Shown here: piece after piece, positions 1 to 5,233 of the stretch
How positions within the stretch are numbered: the first letter of the stretch is position 1
Layout of the letters: each line of letters opens with the position of its first letter
The notes under the pieces: generated by a model
Told to the model about the DNA's origin: nothing
The model's input: the letters and a program-made list of their open reading frames with translations, nothing else
Database searches by the model: none
Translations under genes and position numbers: made by a program
Assembly: GCA_022750355.1 (NCBI GenBank)
Contig: JAKIVW010000135.1
Coordinates: 1 to 5,233, forward strand
Reading direction: 5' to 3'
Length of the DNA: 5,233 nt
From: Thermoplasmata archaeon
GTDB lineage: Archaea; Thermoplasmatota; Thermoplasmata; Lutacidiplasmatales; UBA184

Positions 1-174
1 TACGTCTCCTACAGCCAGTGGAAGCTGCAGCAAGGCCAGGGCGCGCCGCGGATGGGCATGAGCGAGCCGCCGGCAGGCCCTCCGGGCGCCACGATGGCCT
101 CCCCCGCGGCTCCGACCCCCGCCCCCCCCGCCGCGACCCCCAAGCCCATGGCAGCGCCCCCGGCTCCCACATGA
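1..174 (+). CDS. C-terminal end of an unidentified protein with Pro/Ala-rich tail (partial)
   Basis: The last 57 codons of a gene that begins before the window, read in frame 1 and ending at TGA 172-174. I do not recognise the family. The first visible residues are mixed polar and aromatic (YVSYSQWKLQQGQ). From about residue 27 the chain is low-complexity and rich in Pro, Ala, Thr and Gly, as in a disordered C-terminal tail or linker. Support for coding is the strong G/C preference at third codon positions and the ATGA overlap with the following zinc-ribbon gene, which suggests an operon. The competing frame over this stretch gives an Arg-rich, unnatural-looking peptide. A run of eight C at 122-129 lies in the tail and is a possible slippage or sequencing-error site. 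It could be the cytoplasmic tail of a membrane protein, but no membrane segment is visible here. Confidence 0.55.
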   Translation, partial: YVSYSQWKLQQGQGAPRMGMSEPPAGPPGATMASPAAPTPAPPAATPKPMAAPPAPT

Positions 175-302
175 CCAGCGCCGCGTTCGTGGCGACGAAG
201 ACCCCGAGCGTGGCGATCGTCCGCGTTAGCTGCCCCACCTGCCACAAGGAGATCCCGGGCGACTACCTCGTCTGCCCCTTCTGTGGGTCGGTCACTCAGT
301 AG
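171..302 (+). CDS. small zinc-ribbon protein, 43 aa
   Basis: A short protein with two CxxC knuckles: C21-P-T-C24 and C35-P-F-C38, separated by ten residues and followed by a five-residue tail. This spacing is that of a rubredoxin-type or treble-clef-like zinc ribbon, expected to bind one zinc through four cysteines. The first 20 residues carry no obvious motif. I chose ATG 171 because it overlaps the upstream stop (ATGA), consistent with translational coupling, and because the same frame further upstream encodes an Arg/Gly-rich string typical of an out-of-frame shadow. No Shine-Dalgarno sequence precedes it. Tiny proteins of this kind are common in archaea and often act as nucleic-acid-binding or protein-assembly factors, but nothing here fixes the function. 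The coupling suggests it works with, or was split from, the Pro/Ala-tailed protein upstream. Confidence 0.7.
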   Translation: MTSAAFVATKTPSVAIVRVSCPTCHKEIPGDYLVCPFCGSVTQ

Positions 303-340
303 GAAAGCCACTCCGCTTGCCGCAACCCTTTCCTCCGCCC

Positions 341-353
341 TAGAACTTATCCC
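341..353 (+). promoter_or_regulatory. possible TATA box for ahcY
   Basis: The only A/T-enriched patch (tagaacttatccc) in the 79-base gap between the zinc-ribbon gene and ahcY. Its centre lies about 34 bases before ATG 382, so an archaeal transcript starting about 26 bases downstream would have a very short leader. This fits the absence of a Shine-Dalgarno sequence before that ATG. The match to an archaeal TATA box is weak and no clear BRE is visible. The rest of the gap holds nothing recognisable. Confidence 0.25.
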
Positions 354-381
354 ATCGCGTCCTTCCGGCGAGCGGTATCGC

Positions 382-1614
382 ATGCCGGGCGACCTCGATC
401 GCGGACGCCAGAAGGTGGAGTGGGCCCGATCTCACATGCCGGTCCTGGAAGGGATCCGGAAGCGGTTCGAGACCGAGCGCCCGTTCCAGGGGCTCACGCT
501 CTCCGCGGTGCTTCACGTGGAATCCAAGACTGCCGCCCTCGCGCTGGCGCTCCAGGCCGGCGGAGCGGACGTTCGGCTGGCGGCGGGGAATCCCCTGTCG
601 ACCGACGACGACGCCGTCGCCGCGCTGAAGGAGGCGAAGGTCGAGACCTACGCCGTCAAGGGAGAGTCGGTCGCGGATTACCGGGCCGGCATCCAGGCGA
701 TGCTGGACGCGGACCCCGACGTCATCATCGATGACGGAGCGGACCTGGTCGCGCTCGTCCATACCGACCGGAAGCACCGGGGCAAGATCCGGGGCTCGAC
801 GGAGGAGACGACGACGGGGGTGACCCGATTGCGCTCCCTCGAGCGGAGCGGCGGCCTCCTCTTCCCGGCGATCGACGTCAACGACGCCGAGATGAAGCAT
901 CTGTTCGACAACCGGTACGGCACCGGCCAGTCGACGATGGACGGGATCTTTTCGGCGACGAACCTCCTCATCGCCGGGAAAGTCTGCGTGGTTGCCGGCT
1001 ACGGCTGGTGCGGCAAGGGCGTGGCCGCCCGCCTCCGAGGGCTCGGAGGGGAGGTCATCGTGACCGAGGTGGACCCCGTACGGGCGATCGAGGCCCGGTT
1101 GGACGGGTTCGCCGTTCGGCCGATGCTGGACGCGGCTCGAGTCGCGGACCTGATCGTCACGGTCACGGGGAACACCCACGTCGTCCGCGCCGAACATTTC
1201 AAGGTCCTCAAGGACGGATGCCTGCTGGCCAACTCGGGCCACTTCGACGTCGAGGTCTCGCGCTCCGACCTCGAGGGGATGGCCGAGAGCCATCGAACGG
1301 TGCGGACGAACGTGGAGGAGTACCGATTCGCCGACGGTCGGCGCGCCTTCCTGCTGGGCGAAGGACGGCTCATCAACCTCGCCGCGGGCCAGGGCCATCC
1401 GGTGGAGATCATGGACCTCTCCTTCGCGCTCCAGGCGCTGAGCGCGGAGTATCTGGCCAAGAACGGACGGACGCTGCAAAACCGGGTCTACGCCGTCCCG
1501 GCCGAGCTCGACCGCGGCGTCGCGGAGGCCGCCCTCGGGCCGCTGGGCGTCGGCCTCGATGCGCTGACCGCGGAGCAGATACGCTATCTGGCCCAGTGGG
1601 AGGGAGGGACGTGA
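382..1614 (+). CDS. ahcY: adenosylhomocysteinase (S-adenosylhomocysteine hydrolase)
   Basis: Reversible NAD-dependent cleavage of S-adenosylhomocysteine to adenosine and homocysteine, removing the inhibitory product of SAM-dependent methylation in the cytoplasm. 410 residues, full length for the archaeal/thermophile form, which lacks the C-terminal Lys/Tyr extension of the animal enzyme and ends here in YLAQWEGGT. Substrate-domain residues equivalent to the human enzyme are present: H45 (in LHVESKTA), D118 in DDGAD, E141/E142 in EETTTG, K172, D176 and N177. The Rossmann NAD motif GYGWCGKG is at 206-213; H287 (SGHFDV) and H339 (GQGHP) complete the site. Human Cys195 is replaced by Thr181 (YGTGQS), which is normal for this branch. 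ATG 382 starts about ten residues before the conserved EWARSHMPVL block; upstream in-frame sequence looks non-coding. In some methanogens related enzymes prefer S-inosylhomocysteine; sequence alone does not exclude that here. Confidence 0.96.
   Translation: MPGDLDRGRQKVEWARSHMPVLEGIRKRFETERPFQGLTLSAVLHVESKTAALALALQAGGADVRLAAGNPLSTDDDAVAALKEAKVETYAVKGESVADYRAGIQAMLDADPDVIIDDGADLVALVHTDRKHRGKIRGSTEETTTGVTRLRSLERSGGLLFPAIDVNDAEMKHLFDNRYGTGQSTMDGIFSATNLLIAGKVCVVAGYGWCGKGVAARLRGLGGEVIVTEVDPVRAIEARLDGFAVRPMLDAARVADLIVTVTGNTHVVRAEHFKVLKDGCLLANSGHFDVEVSRSDLEGMAESHRTVRTNVEEYRFADGRRAFLLGEGRLINLAAGQGHPVEIMDLSFALQALSAEYLAKNGRTLQNRVYAVPAELDRGVAEAALGPLGVGLDALTAEQIRYLAQWEGGT
1598..1608 (+). promoter_or_regulatory. 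ribosome binding site for gcvH inside the end of ahcY
   Basis: A run of GGGAGGGAGGG lies within the last codons of ahcY, with GGAGG-like cores 3 and 7 bases before GTG 1611. Together with the GTGA stop/start overlap it supports GTG 1611 as the gcvH start and translational coupling of the two genes. Confidence 0.65.
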
Positions 1615-2003
1615 GCGATTCGAAGGTACCGGACGGATTGCGCTACGCGAAGACCCACGAATGGGTCAAGGTCGACGGGGAGACCGTGACCGTCGGGATC
1701 ACCGACCATGCGCAAGCGGAGCTGACCGACATCGTCTTCGCCGACCTGCCCGCGGTGGGGAAGGCGGCCCAGAGCGGCACCCCGGTCATGGTGCTGGAAT
1801 CGGTCAAGACCGTCGCCGACATCTACGCGCCCGGGACGGGCTCCGTCGTTGACTCCAATGCGGAACTCCGCGCGCATCCCGAATTCGTGAACCAGGACCC
1901 GTACGGAAAGGGCTGGCTGTTCCGACTCCGATTGTCCGGGCCCCTCGACCCGGCGCTGATGGACGCGGCCGGGTATCTCGCGTTCGTGGCGTCCGGAGCC
2001 TGA
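1611..2003 (+). CDS. gcvH: glycine cleavage system H protein
   Basis: Lipoyl carrier of the glycine cleavage system. Its lipoyl arm takes the aminomethyl group from the P protein (glycine decarboxylase), passes it to the T protein (tetrahydropterin-dependent) and is reoxidised by the L protein. 130 residues, the usual length. The family pattern is continuous: YAKTHEWVKV near 12-21, VGITDHAQAELTDIVF at 28-43, the lipoylation site ESVKTVADIYAP with modified Lys at K66, and the C-terminal NQDPYGKGWLF block at 94-104. It starts at GTG 1611, overlapping the ahcY stop by four bases. No gcvT, gcvP, lpd or lipoate ligase gene lies in the window, so its partners are elsewhere. The canonical sequence argues for genuine GcvH rather than a divergent lipoate-binding protein of sulfur oxidation, though only a tree would settle that. 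The gene converges on the following minus-strand gene with a 3-base gap. Confidence 0.95.
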   Translation: MSDSKVPDGLRYAKTHEWVKVDGETVTVGITDHAQAELTDIVFADLPAVGKAAQSGTPVMVLESVKTVADIYAPGTGSVVDSNAELRAHPEFVNQDPYGKGWLFRLRLSGPLDPALMDAAGYLAFVASGA

Positions 2004-2006
2004 GCG

Positions 2007-3914
2007 CTACTTCCCCTCGAACTTCGGCGGGCGGCGTTCCAGGAACGCCCGCATCCCCTCGGTCCGGTCCGTCGTCCCGAACGTGTGACCGGCCGATTCC
2101 CCCTCGAGATGGAGCGCGCTCGCGAGCGAAGCGTCCATCCCGCGGTCGATCACCTGCTTCACCCAACGGACTCCGAGCGGGGCCCGGCTGGCGATGAGCT
2201 CGGCGAGCGCCTGGGTCTCCTCCCGAGCCGTCCCCGCGGGTAAGACTCGGACGACGAACCCCAAGCGGAACGCTTCTTCGGCGCTGACCGGAACTCCGGT
2301 GTAGGTCAGGTATTTCGAGCGGGCTCGGCCGATCAGGCGGGTGAGGCGGGTCGCGCCGCCCATGCCGGGGTGGATCCCCACCGTGACCTCGGGCAGCCCC
2401 AGTTGGGCGCCTTCCGCGGCGACGATGAAGTCGGCGGCCAGCGCGAGTTCGAGGCCCCCGCCCAACGCATACCCTTCGACGAGCGCGATCACCGGCGCCG
2501 GGAACCGCTCCACGCGTTCGGCGACCCGCTGGCCGATGAATCCGAACTCGACCCCTTCCGCGAGGGTCTTCTTCTCCATCTCGGCGATATCGGCTCCGGC
2601 GGCGAACACCGGCGAGGAACCGGCCAGGACGACCGCACGGATCCCGGTGTCGTGTTCCAGGGTCGCGAAGGTGGTCTCGATCTGGACGAGGAGGTCGGAG
2701 TTGAGCGAATTGAGGACCTCGGGTCGGTCGAGCAGCACCCAGGCGACCGCCCCCTTCCGCTCGATCTGGACGGTCCGGAGGGGCCAGCGGTGCTCCCCAC
2801 GGGAGACCCGTTCCCGCAGGGACGCTGCGACGGGGAAGTCGTCCCCCCAACGGCGGGCGTTCTCTTCGACGAGGGCGAGGCCGTCCCCGAGGCCGACGGC
2901 GTTCAACTGGGCGAACGGACCCCAGGTCCGGCGAAGGCCGACGACCGCGCCCCGGTCGGTCGCCTCGGGCGTCGCCACCCCCTCCTGGACGAGCTGGGTC
3001 GCGATGCCGATCGTCAGACCGAGGAAGCGGGCCCGGACGGCGCCCTTGCGTTCGGGTTCCACCGGGGCGCTCTTCCAATCCCAGAGCGCCCCCGACCGGA
3101 ACTGCGCCTCCAATTTCGCAGAGGGAGCGTACGCCGGACCGAATGCCTTGAACAGCGACGTCTGGGAGTGGAACGCGATGGGGATCCCGGTGACGTTCAT
3201 CAACTCGAACGGCCCGAGCGTGCTCCCCATCGTCTCGCGACCCGCCTCTTCGATCGTGCCCAGGCTGGCGACCCCTTCCTCGGCCAGGCGGGCCGCTTCG
3301 TTGAGGTACGGAACGAAGTACCGATTGACGCAGAATCCGGCACGGTCGGCCGTGGTGATGGGGATCTTGCGCAGCAAGAAACAGAATCGCTCGAGCTCCG
3401 CCGTCGTGGCCGGATCGGTCGCGGTCCCCGGGATGATCTCGACGAGTTTGTTGATCGCGGCCGGATAGAAAAAGTGCAGGCCCGCGAAACGGGACGGTTT
3501 CAAAAACCCGTTCGCGAGTTCCGTCACCGAGAGCGAGGAGGTGTTCGTCGCGACGATCGTGTCGTCCGCCACGAACGGGGCCATCTCCTGGAAAACGGCC
3601 CGCTTGACCGGGACCTCCTCAAACACCGCCTCGATCACGAGAGCGGCGCCGCGGACGGCCTCCTCGACGCTTTGGGTGAACGTGAGGCGCCCCAGGACCT
3701 CGTCCCGTTTGGCCGGTGTCATCTTCCGGCGTTGGATCGCACCCGCGAGCATCGTCGCGATCCGCTCCCGACCCTTCGAGAGCGCCGGTTCGTCCACGTC
3801 GCGGACGCGGACCTGGAATCCGACCTGCGCGCACGCTTGCGCGATCCCGCTGCCCATGTTGCCGGCTCCGAGGATCGCGACGGCCGCCGGTGGGCGGAGC
3901 GGGGGAATGGACAC
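2007..3914 (-). CDS. bifunctional 3-hydroxyacyl-CoA dehydrogenase / enoyl-CoA hydratase
   Basis: 635 residues catalysing hydration of a 2-enoyl-CoA and NAD-dependent oxidation of the 3-hydroxyacyl-CoA, as in beta-oxidation. Residues 10-190: NAD domain with GAGNMG at 16-21, S126 in NTSSL, H147 in GLHFFYP, E159 and N197, matching the dehydrogenase catalytic set. Residues about 192-375: two C-terminal dehydrogenase repeats (GPFELMNVTG near 234; GPFAQLNAVG near 332). Residues 383-635: crotonase fold with the oxyanion segment FAAGADI at 437-443, GGGLEL with catalytic E489, and LPEV with E509, both catalytic Glu present. This order is the reverse of bacterial FadB and matches archaeal proteins such as the crotonyl-CoA hydratase/3-hydroxybutyryl-CoA dehydrogenase of Metallosphaera. 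GTG 3914 is chosen because a GAGGT site precedes it by six bases and the NAD domain begins soon after; the open frame continues upstream only as shadow. Whether it serves fatty-acid oxidation or a C4 pathway cannot be told here. Confidence 0.93.
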   Translation of the reverse strand: MSIPPLRPPAAVAILGAGNMGSGIAQACAQVGFQVRVRDVDEPALSKGRERIATMLAGAIQRRKMTPAKRDEVLGRLTFTQSVEEAVRGAALVIEAVFEEVPVKRAVFQEMAPFVADDTIVATNTSSLSVTELANGFLKPSRFAGLHFFYPAAINKLVEIIPGTATDPATTAELERFCFLLRKIPITTADRAGFCVNRYFVPYLNEAARLAEEGVASLGTIEEAGRETMGSTLGPFELMNVTGIPIAFHSQTSLFKAFGPAYAPSAKLEAQFRSGALWDWKSAPVEPERKGAVRARFLGLTIGIATQLVQEGVATPEATDRGAVVGLRRTWGPFAQLNAVGLGDGLALVEENARRWGDDFPVAASLRERVSRGEHRWPLRTVQIERKGAVAWVLLDRPEVLNSLNSDLLVQIETTFATLEHDTGIRAVVLAGSSPVFAAGADIAEMEKKTLAEGVEFGFIGQRVAERVERFPAPVIALVEGYALGGGLELALAADFIVAAEGAQLGLPEVTVGIHPGMGGATRLTRLIGRARSKYLTYTGVPVSAEEAFRLGFVVRVLPAGTAREETQALAELIASRAPLGVRWVKQVIDRGMDASLASALHLEGESAGHTFGTTDRTEGMRAFLERRPPKFEGK

Positions 3915-3920
3915 GAAAGT

Positions 3921-3925
3921 ACCTC
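3921..3925 (-). promoter_or_regulatory. ribosome binding site for the dehydrogenase/hydratase fusion
   Basis: On the minus strand GAGGT lies six bases upstream of GTG 3914, a good match to the archaeal/bacterial anti-Shine-Dalgarno. It decides the start among the many codons of the longer open frame, which runs back to about 4172 without recognisable protein sequence. Confidence 0.6.
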
Positions 3926-3961
3926 GAGGGGACGGGCCCCGCCCCGCACGAGAGCGGGAAC

Positions 3962-3972
3962 CTAATAAAATC
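3962..3972 (-). promoter_or_regulatory. probable TATA box for the dehydrogenase/hydratase fusion
   Basis: An isolated run of A/T in very GC-rich surroundings; on the minus strand it reads gattttattag, close to an archaeal TATA box. Transcription starting about 26 bases downstream (near 3941) would give a leader of roughly 27 bases that includes the GAGGT site. The same island reads taataaaa on the plus strand and might also serve the divergent acetyltransferase gene, with a leader near 40 bases. Confidence 0.45.
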
Positions 3973-4002
3973 GTCCGCTGCCCGACGCTCCCGAGGCGTG
4001 TC

Positions 4003-4010
4003 GAGATAAG
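4003..4010 (+). promoter_or_regulatory. possible TATA-like element for the acetyltransferase gene
   Basis: The sequence gagataag is centred about 26 bases before GTG 4033, the distance expected between an archaeal TATA box and the start of a leaderless transcript. No Shine-Dalgarno sequence precedes that GTG (the bases before it are pyrimidines), which fits leaderless translation. The match is weak and rests on spacing and local A/T content. Confidence 0.25.
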
Positions 4011-4021
4011 CGACGAATCCT

Positions 4022-4048
4022 GCTCTCCTCCCGTGACGGGAGGGGAGC
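4022..4048. repeat. imperfect palindrome across the acetyltransferase start codon
   Basis: Left arm gctctcctcccgt (4022-4034) and right arm acgggaggggagc (4036-4048) are reverse complements at 12 of 13 positions around a single central G at 4035; the one exception (4026/4044) is a T/G pair. GTG 4033-4035 sits at the centre. On DNA this could be a dimeric repressor site. On RNA it could fold into a hairpin with a loop of about five bases and hide the start codon. Because the arms are also purine/pyrimidine tracts, the symmetry makes the two strands encode near-identical peptides here. Confidence 0.7.
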
Positions 4049-4890
4049 GGGACCTCGCGCCGACCGCCCTCGCCGCCGAGCGACACTTCGTACGAACGCT
4101 CGGAGGGCTCGTCCTCGGCATCGCGGGTGCGGAGCTCGTCACCCACGAACGGATCCCCCTTTCGCGGTTCAATTTCGTGGAGGTCCTGGGGGTCGATCGG
4201 GGTCGCCAAGCCGCCTTCTTCGAACGCGCCCTCGACCACTACTTTCAGCGCGCCCTGCGTCCGACGTTCCGGGTACCGATCCCCGAGCCGGATCACGTCG
4301 TGGCCGGACTCGTGGGGTTCGGTTTCCGTCCTCAACCTCACCCGTTGCTGCTCCTCATCGGGGCTCGAGAGCGGGTCGTAGTACCACCGACCGACCTCGA
4401 GGTCCGACCCGCGACCCGCGCGGAGTTGGAGCCGGTGGTGGACCTCCTCGTGGGAGCGGTCGGACGGGCCGAGTTCCGTTCCGCCGTCGACGTCGCCTGG
4501 AACCACCCGAACCCGGGAGAGCGGCTCACGCCCGTCGTCGCGACCCGGGGCGACCGCATCCTATCGGCGGCGCTTCGCTACGAGCACGCCGGAACGACCG
4601 GCCTCCATTTTGTGACGACACAGCCGGCGGACCGGGGGCAGGGAGCCGCCTCGGCCCTCGTCCAGGGCGCCCTCGGGCCCGGCGCGGGTCTTGGCGAGGG
4701 GATGGCGTTCCTCTTCGCCGATTCGGCTCGGCTCGAGGAACGGCTCCGGTCGCTGGGATTCGTCCGCGCCCTCTCCTTTCGAGAGTACATGTTGCCGGCG
4801 GACGTGGAACTCGCGTTTCCCCCGCCGGGGCCGCCGACCCCGCCGCGCTGGAGGCCCCCCCGGGGGGTCGCGAAGGGACCCGCGACCTAG
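4033..4890 (+). CDS. GNAT-like N-acetyltransferase, probable two-lobed form
   Basis: 285 residues; substrate unknown. The C-terminal half looks like a GNAT domain: LEVRPATRAEL at about 122-132 (first strand and helix), a central strand LHFVTTQPAD at 191-200, then the acetyl-CoA pyrophosphate loop R201-G-Q-G-A-A206 fitting (Q/R)xxGx(G/A), followed by a helix, and a last segment with GMAFLFADSARLEERLRSLGF near 223-243 ending in REYML. The N-terminal half (about 45-112) has FNFVEVLG, ERALDHYFQRALRPTF and GFGFRPQPHPLLLLIG, resembling the end of a GNAT fold without the acetyl-CoA loop, so a degenerate first lobe is likely. Residues 262-285 are a Pro/Arg-rich tail. GTG 4033 is the only ATG, GTG or TTG in frame between about 3961 and 4177, so it is the only canonical start keeping the conserved N-terminal segment. 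Divergent from the fusion gene; its TAG overlaps the ppsA stop. Confidence 0.75.
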   Translation: MTGGERDLAPTALAAERHFVRTLGGLVLGIAGAELVTHERIPLSRFNFVEVLGVDRGRQAAFFERALDHYFQRALRPTFRVPIPEPDHVVAGLVGFGFRPQPHPLLLLIGARERVVVPPTDLEVRPATRAELEPVVDLLVGAVGRAEFRSAVDVAWNHPNPGERLTPVVATRGDRILSAALRYEHAGTTGLHFVTTQPADRGQGAASALVQGALGPGAGLGEGMAFLFADSARLEERLRSLGFVRALSFREYMLPADVELAFPPPGPPTPPRWRPPRGVAKGPAT

Positions 4891-5233
4891 GCCGCCGGGC
4901 GCGGCGTCCGGAGGCTGTGCAGTTTCATCCGCTGTTCGAGCGAGGCGATCGTGCGGATCGTGCCGACGACCGTGTCGGCGTTGAGCGAGATCGAATCGAT
5001 CCCTTCCCGGACCAGGAATTCGGCGAACTCCGGATAGACGCTCGGGCCCTGTCCGCAGATGCCCACGGTCCGGCCGGACTCGTGCGCGCCTTCGATCAGC
5101 ATTTTGATCGCATTCATCACCGCCGGGTCGCGTTCGTCGAAATACCCCATTCGCCCGAGGGTCTCCGAGTCGCGGTCGGCGCCGAGGACGAGCTGGGTCA
5201 GGTCGTTCGATCCGATCGAGAACCCGTCGCAGT
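4887..5233 (-). CDS. ppsA: phosphoenolpyruvate synthase, C-terminal end (partial)
   Basis: The last 114 residues; the gene starts beyond the right edge. The full enzyme converts pyruvate, ATP and water to phosphoenolpyruvate, AMP and phosphate, the entry to gluconeogenesis in the cytoplasm (some archaeal enzymes also run glycolytically). Visible is the end of the TIM-barrel PEP/pyruvate-binding domain: DGFSIGSNDLTQLVLGADRD at the left of the fragment, FDERDPAV after it, then the active-site loop GICGQGPSVYPEFAEFLV carrying the catalytic Cys that acts as general acid/base, and SISLNADTVV, followed by a helix and a short tail. The usual loop in the family reads CGQAPSDYPEFA, so this one has Gly for Ala and Val for Asp. 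The frame is continuous with no internal stop from 5231 to TAG at 4889-4887; the Met at 5150 is internal. PPDK is less likely because its loop reads CGEHGG. Confidence 0.95.
   Translation of the reverse strand, partial: CDGFSIGSNDLTQLVLGADRDSETLGRMGYFDERDPAVMNAIKMLIEGAHESGRTVGICGQGPSVYPEFAEFLVREGIDSISLNADTVVGTIRTIASLEQRMKLHSLRTPRPAA

Noticed and set aside
303..381. Terminator or small RNA in the gap before ahcY
   Set aside because: No stable stem, T tract or conserved structure visible; only a weak TATA-like patch.
340..1479. Long minus-strand open frame (379 codons) opposite ahcY
   Set aside because: Arg/Gly-rich composition with no family motif. It mirrors the high-GC codons of ahcY, whose catalytic residues are all intact on the plus strand.
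1804..3078. 424-codon minus-strand open frame overlapping gcvH and the fusion gene
   Set aside because: Almost entirely Arg, Pro and Gly; it is a shifted frame of the real minus-strand gene.
2370..3965. 531-codon plus-strand open frame (and a 375-codon one) opposite the fusion gene
   Set aside because: Asp/Arg/Gly-rich, low-information sequence without recognisable domains; an antisense shadow of the dehydrogenase/hydratase gene.
3915..4172. N-terminal extension of the fusion gene up to 4172
   Set aside because: Residues upstream of GTG 3914 lack any family similarity, cross the divergent promoter region and overlap the acetyltransferase gene. A good ribosome binding site precedes GTG 3914.
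4855..4867. C-run followed by G-run (ccccccgggggg) near the end of the acetyltransferase gene, considered as a terminator hairpin or frameshift site
   Set aside because: Only a 6-bp palindrome with no loop and no T tract, inside a Pro/Arg-rich coding tail. The frame stays open to a sensible stop.
1..5233. CRISPR array, insertion sequence, tRNA, integrase or defence genes
   Set aside because: No direct-repeat/spacer pattern, terminal inverted repeats, tRNA cloverleaf or matching protein families seen; the content is ordinary metabolism.

Overview
The window is a dense, very GC-rich stretch of a prokaryotic chromosome and most resembles an archaeon. Three things point that way. The S-adenosylhomocysteine hydrolase is the short form found in archaea and thermophiles. 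The beta-oxidation protein is fused in the order dehydrogenase then hydratase, the reverse of bacterial FadB. The AT-rich TATA-like boxes sit about 25-30 bases upstream of probable starts. A high-GC Thermoplasmatota-type lineage would fit, but that is inference; no rRNA or other phylogenetic marker is present.

Layout, left to right. (1) Positions 1-302 (+): the proline/alanine-rich C-terminal end of an unidentified protein, then a 43-residue zinc-ribbon protein whose ATG overlaps the upstream stop (ATGA). (2) 382-2003 (+): adenosylhomocysteinase (ahcY) and glycine cleavage H protein (gcvH), joined by a GTGA start/stop overlap with a purine-rich ribosome binding site inside the end of ahcY. 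(3) 2007-3914 (-): a 635-residue bifunctional 3-hydroxyacyl-CoA dehydrogenase/enoyl-CoA hydratase that converges on gcvH with a 3-base gap. (4) 3915-4032: a 118-base divergent intergenic region with an AT-rich island (probable TATA box for the minus-strand gene), a weaker plus-strand TATA candidate, and part of a 13-bp-arm imperfect palindrome that runs across the next start codon. (5) 4033-4890 (+): a 285-residue GNAT-like acetyltransferase, probably with a degenerate N-terminal lobe. (6) 4887-5233 (-): the C-terminal end of phosphoenolpyruvate synthase, whose stop codon shares the self-complementary CTAG with the acetyltransferase stop.

Taken together this is central metabolism: methyl-cycle clean-up (AhcY), glycine/one-carbon metabolism (GcvH), short-chain acyl-CoA oxidation or crotonyl-CoA conversion (the fusion) and gluconeogenesis (PpsA). 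AhcY and GcvH are plausibly co-expressed, since glycine-derived one-carbon units feed the methyl cycle. The other genes are neighbours on alternating strands. I see no mobile element, CRISPR array, tRNA, rRNA or defence system, and no clear previously undescribed system. The most unusual items are the palindrome at the acetyltransferase start, the orphan zinc-ribbon protein and the two convergent gene pairs with no room for a terminator.
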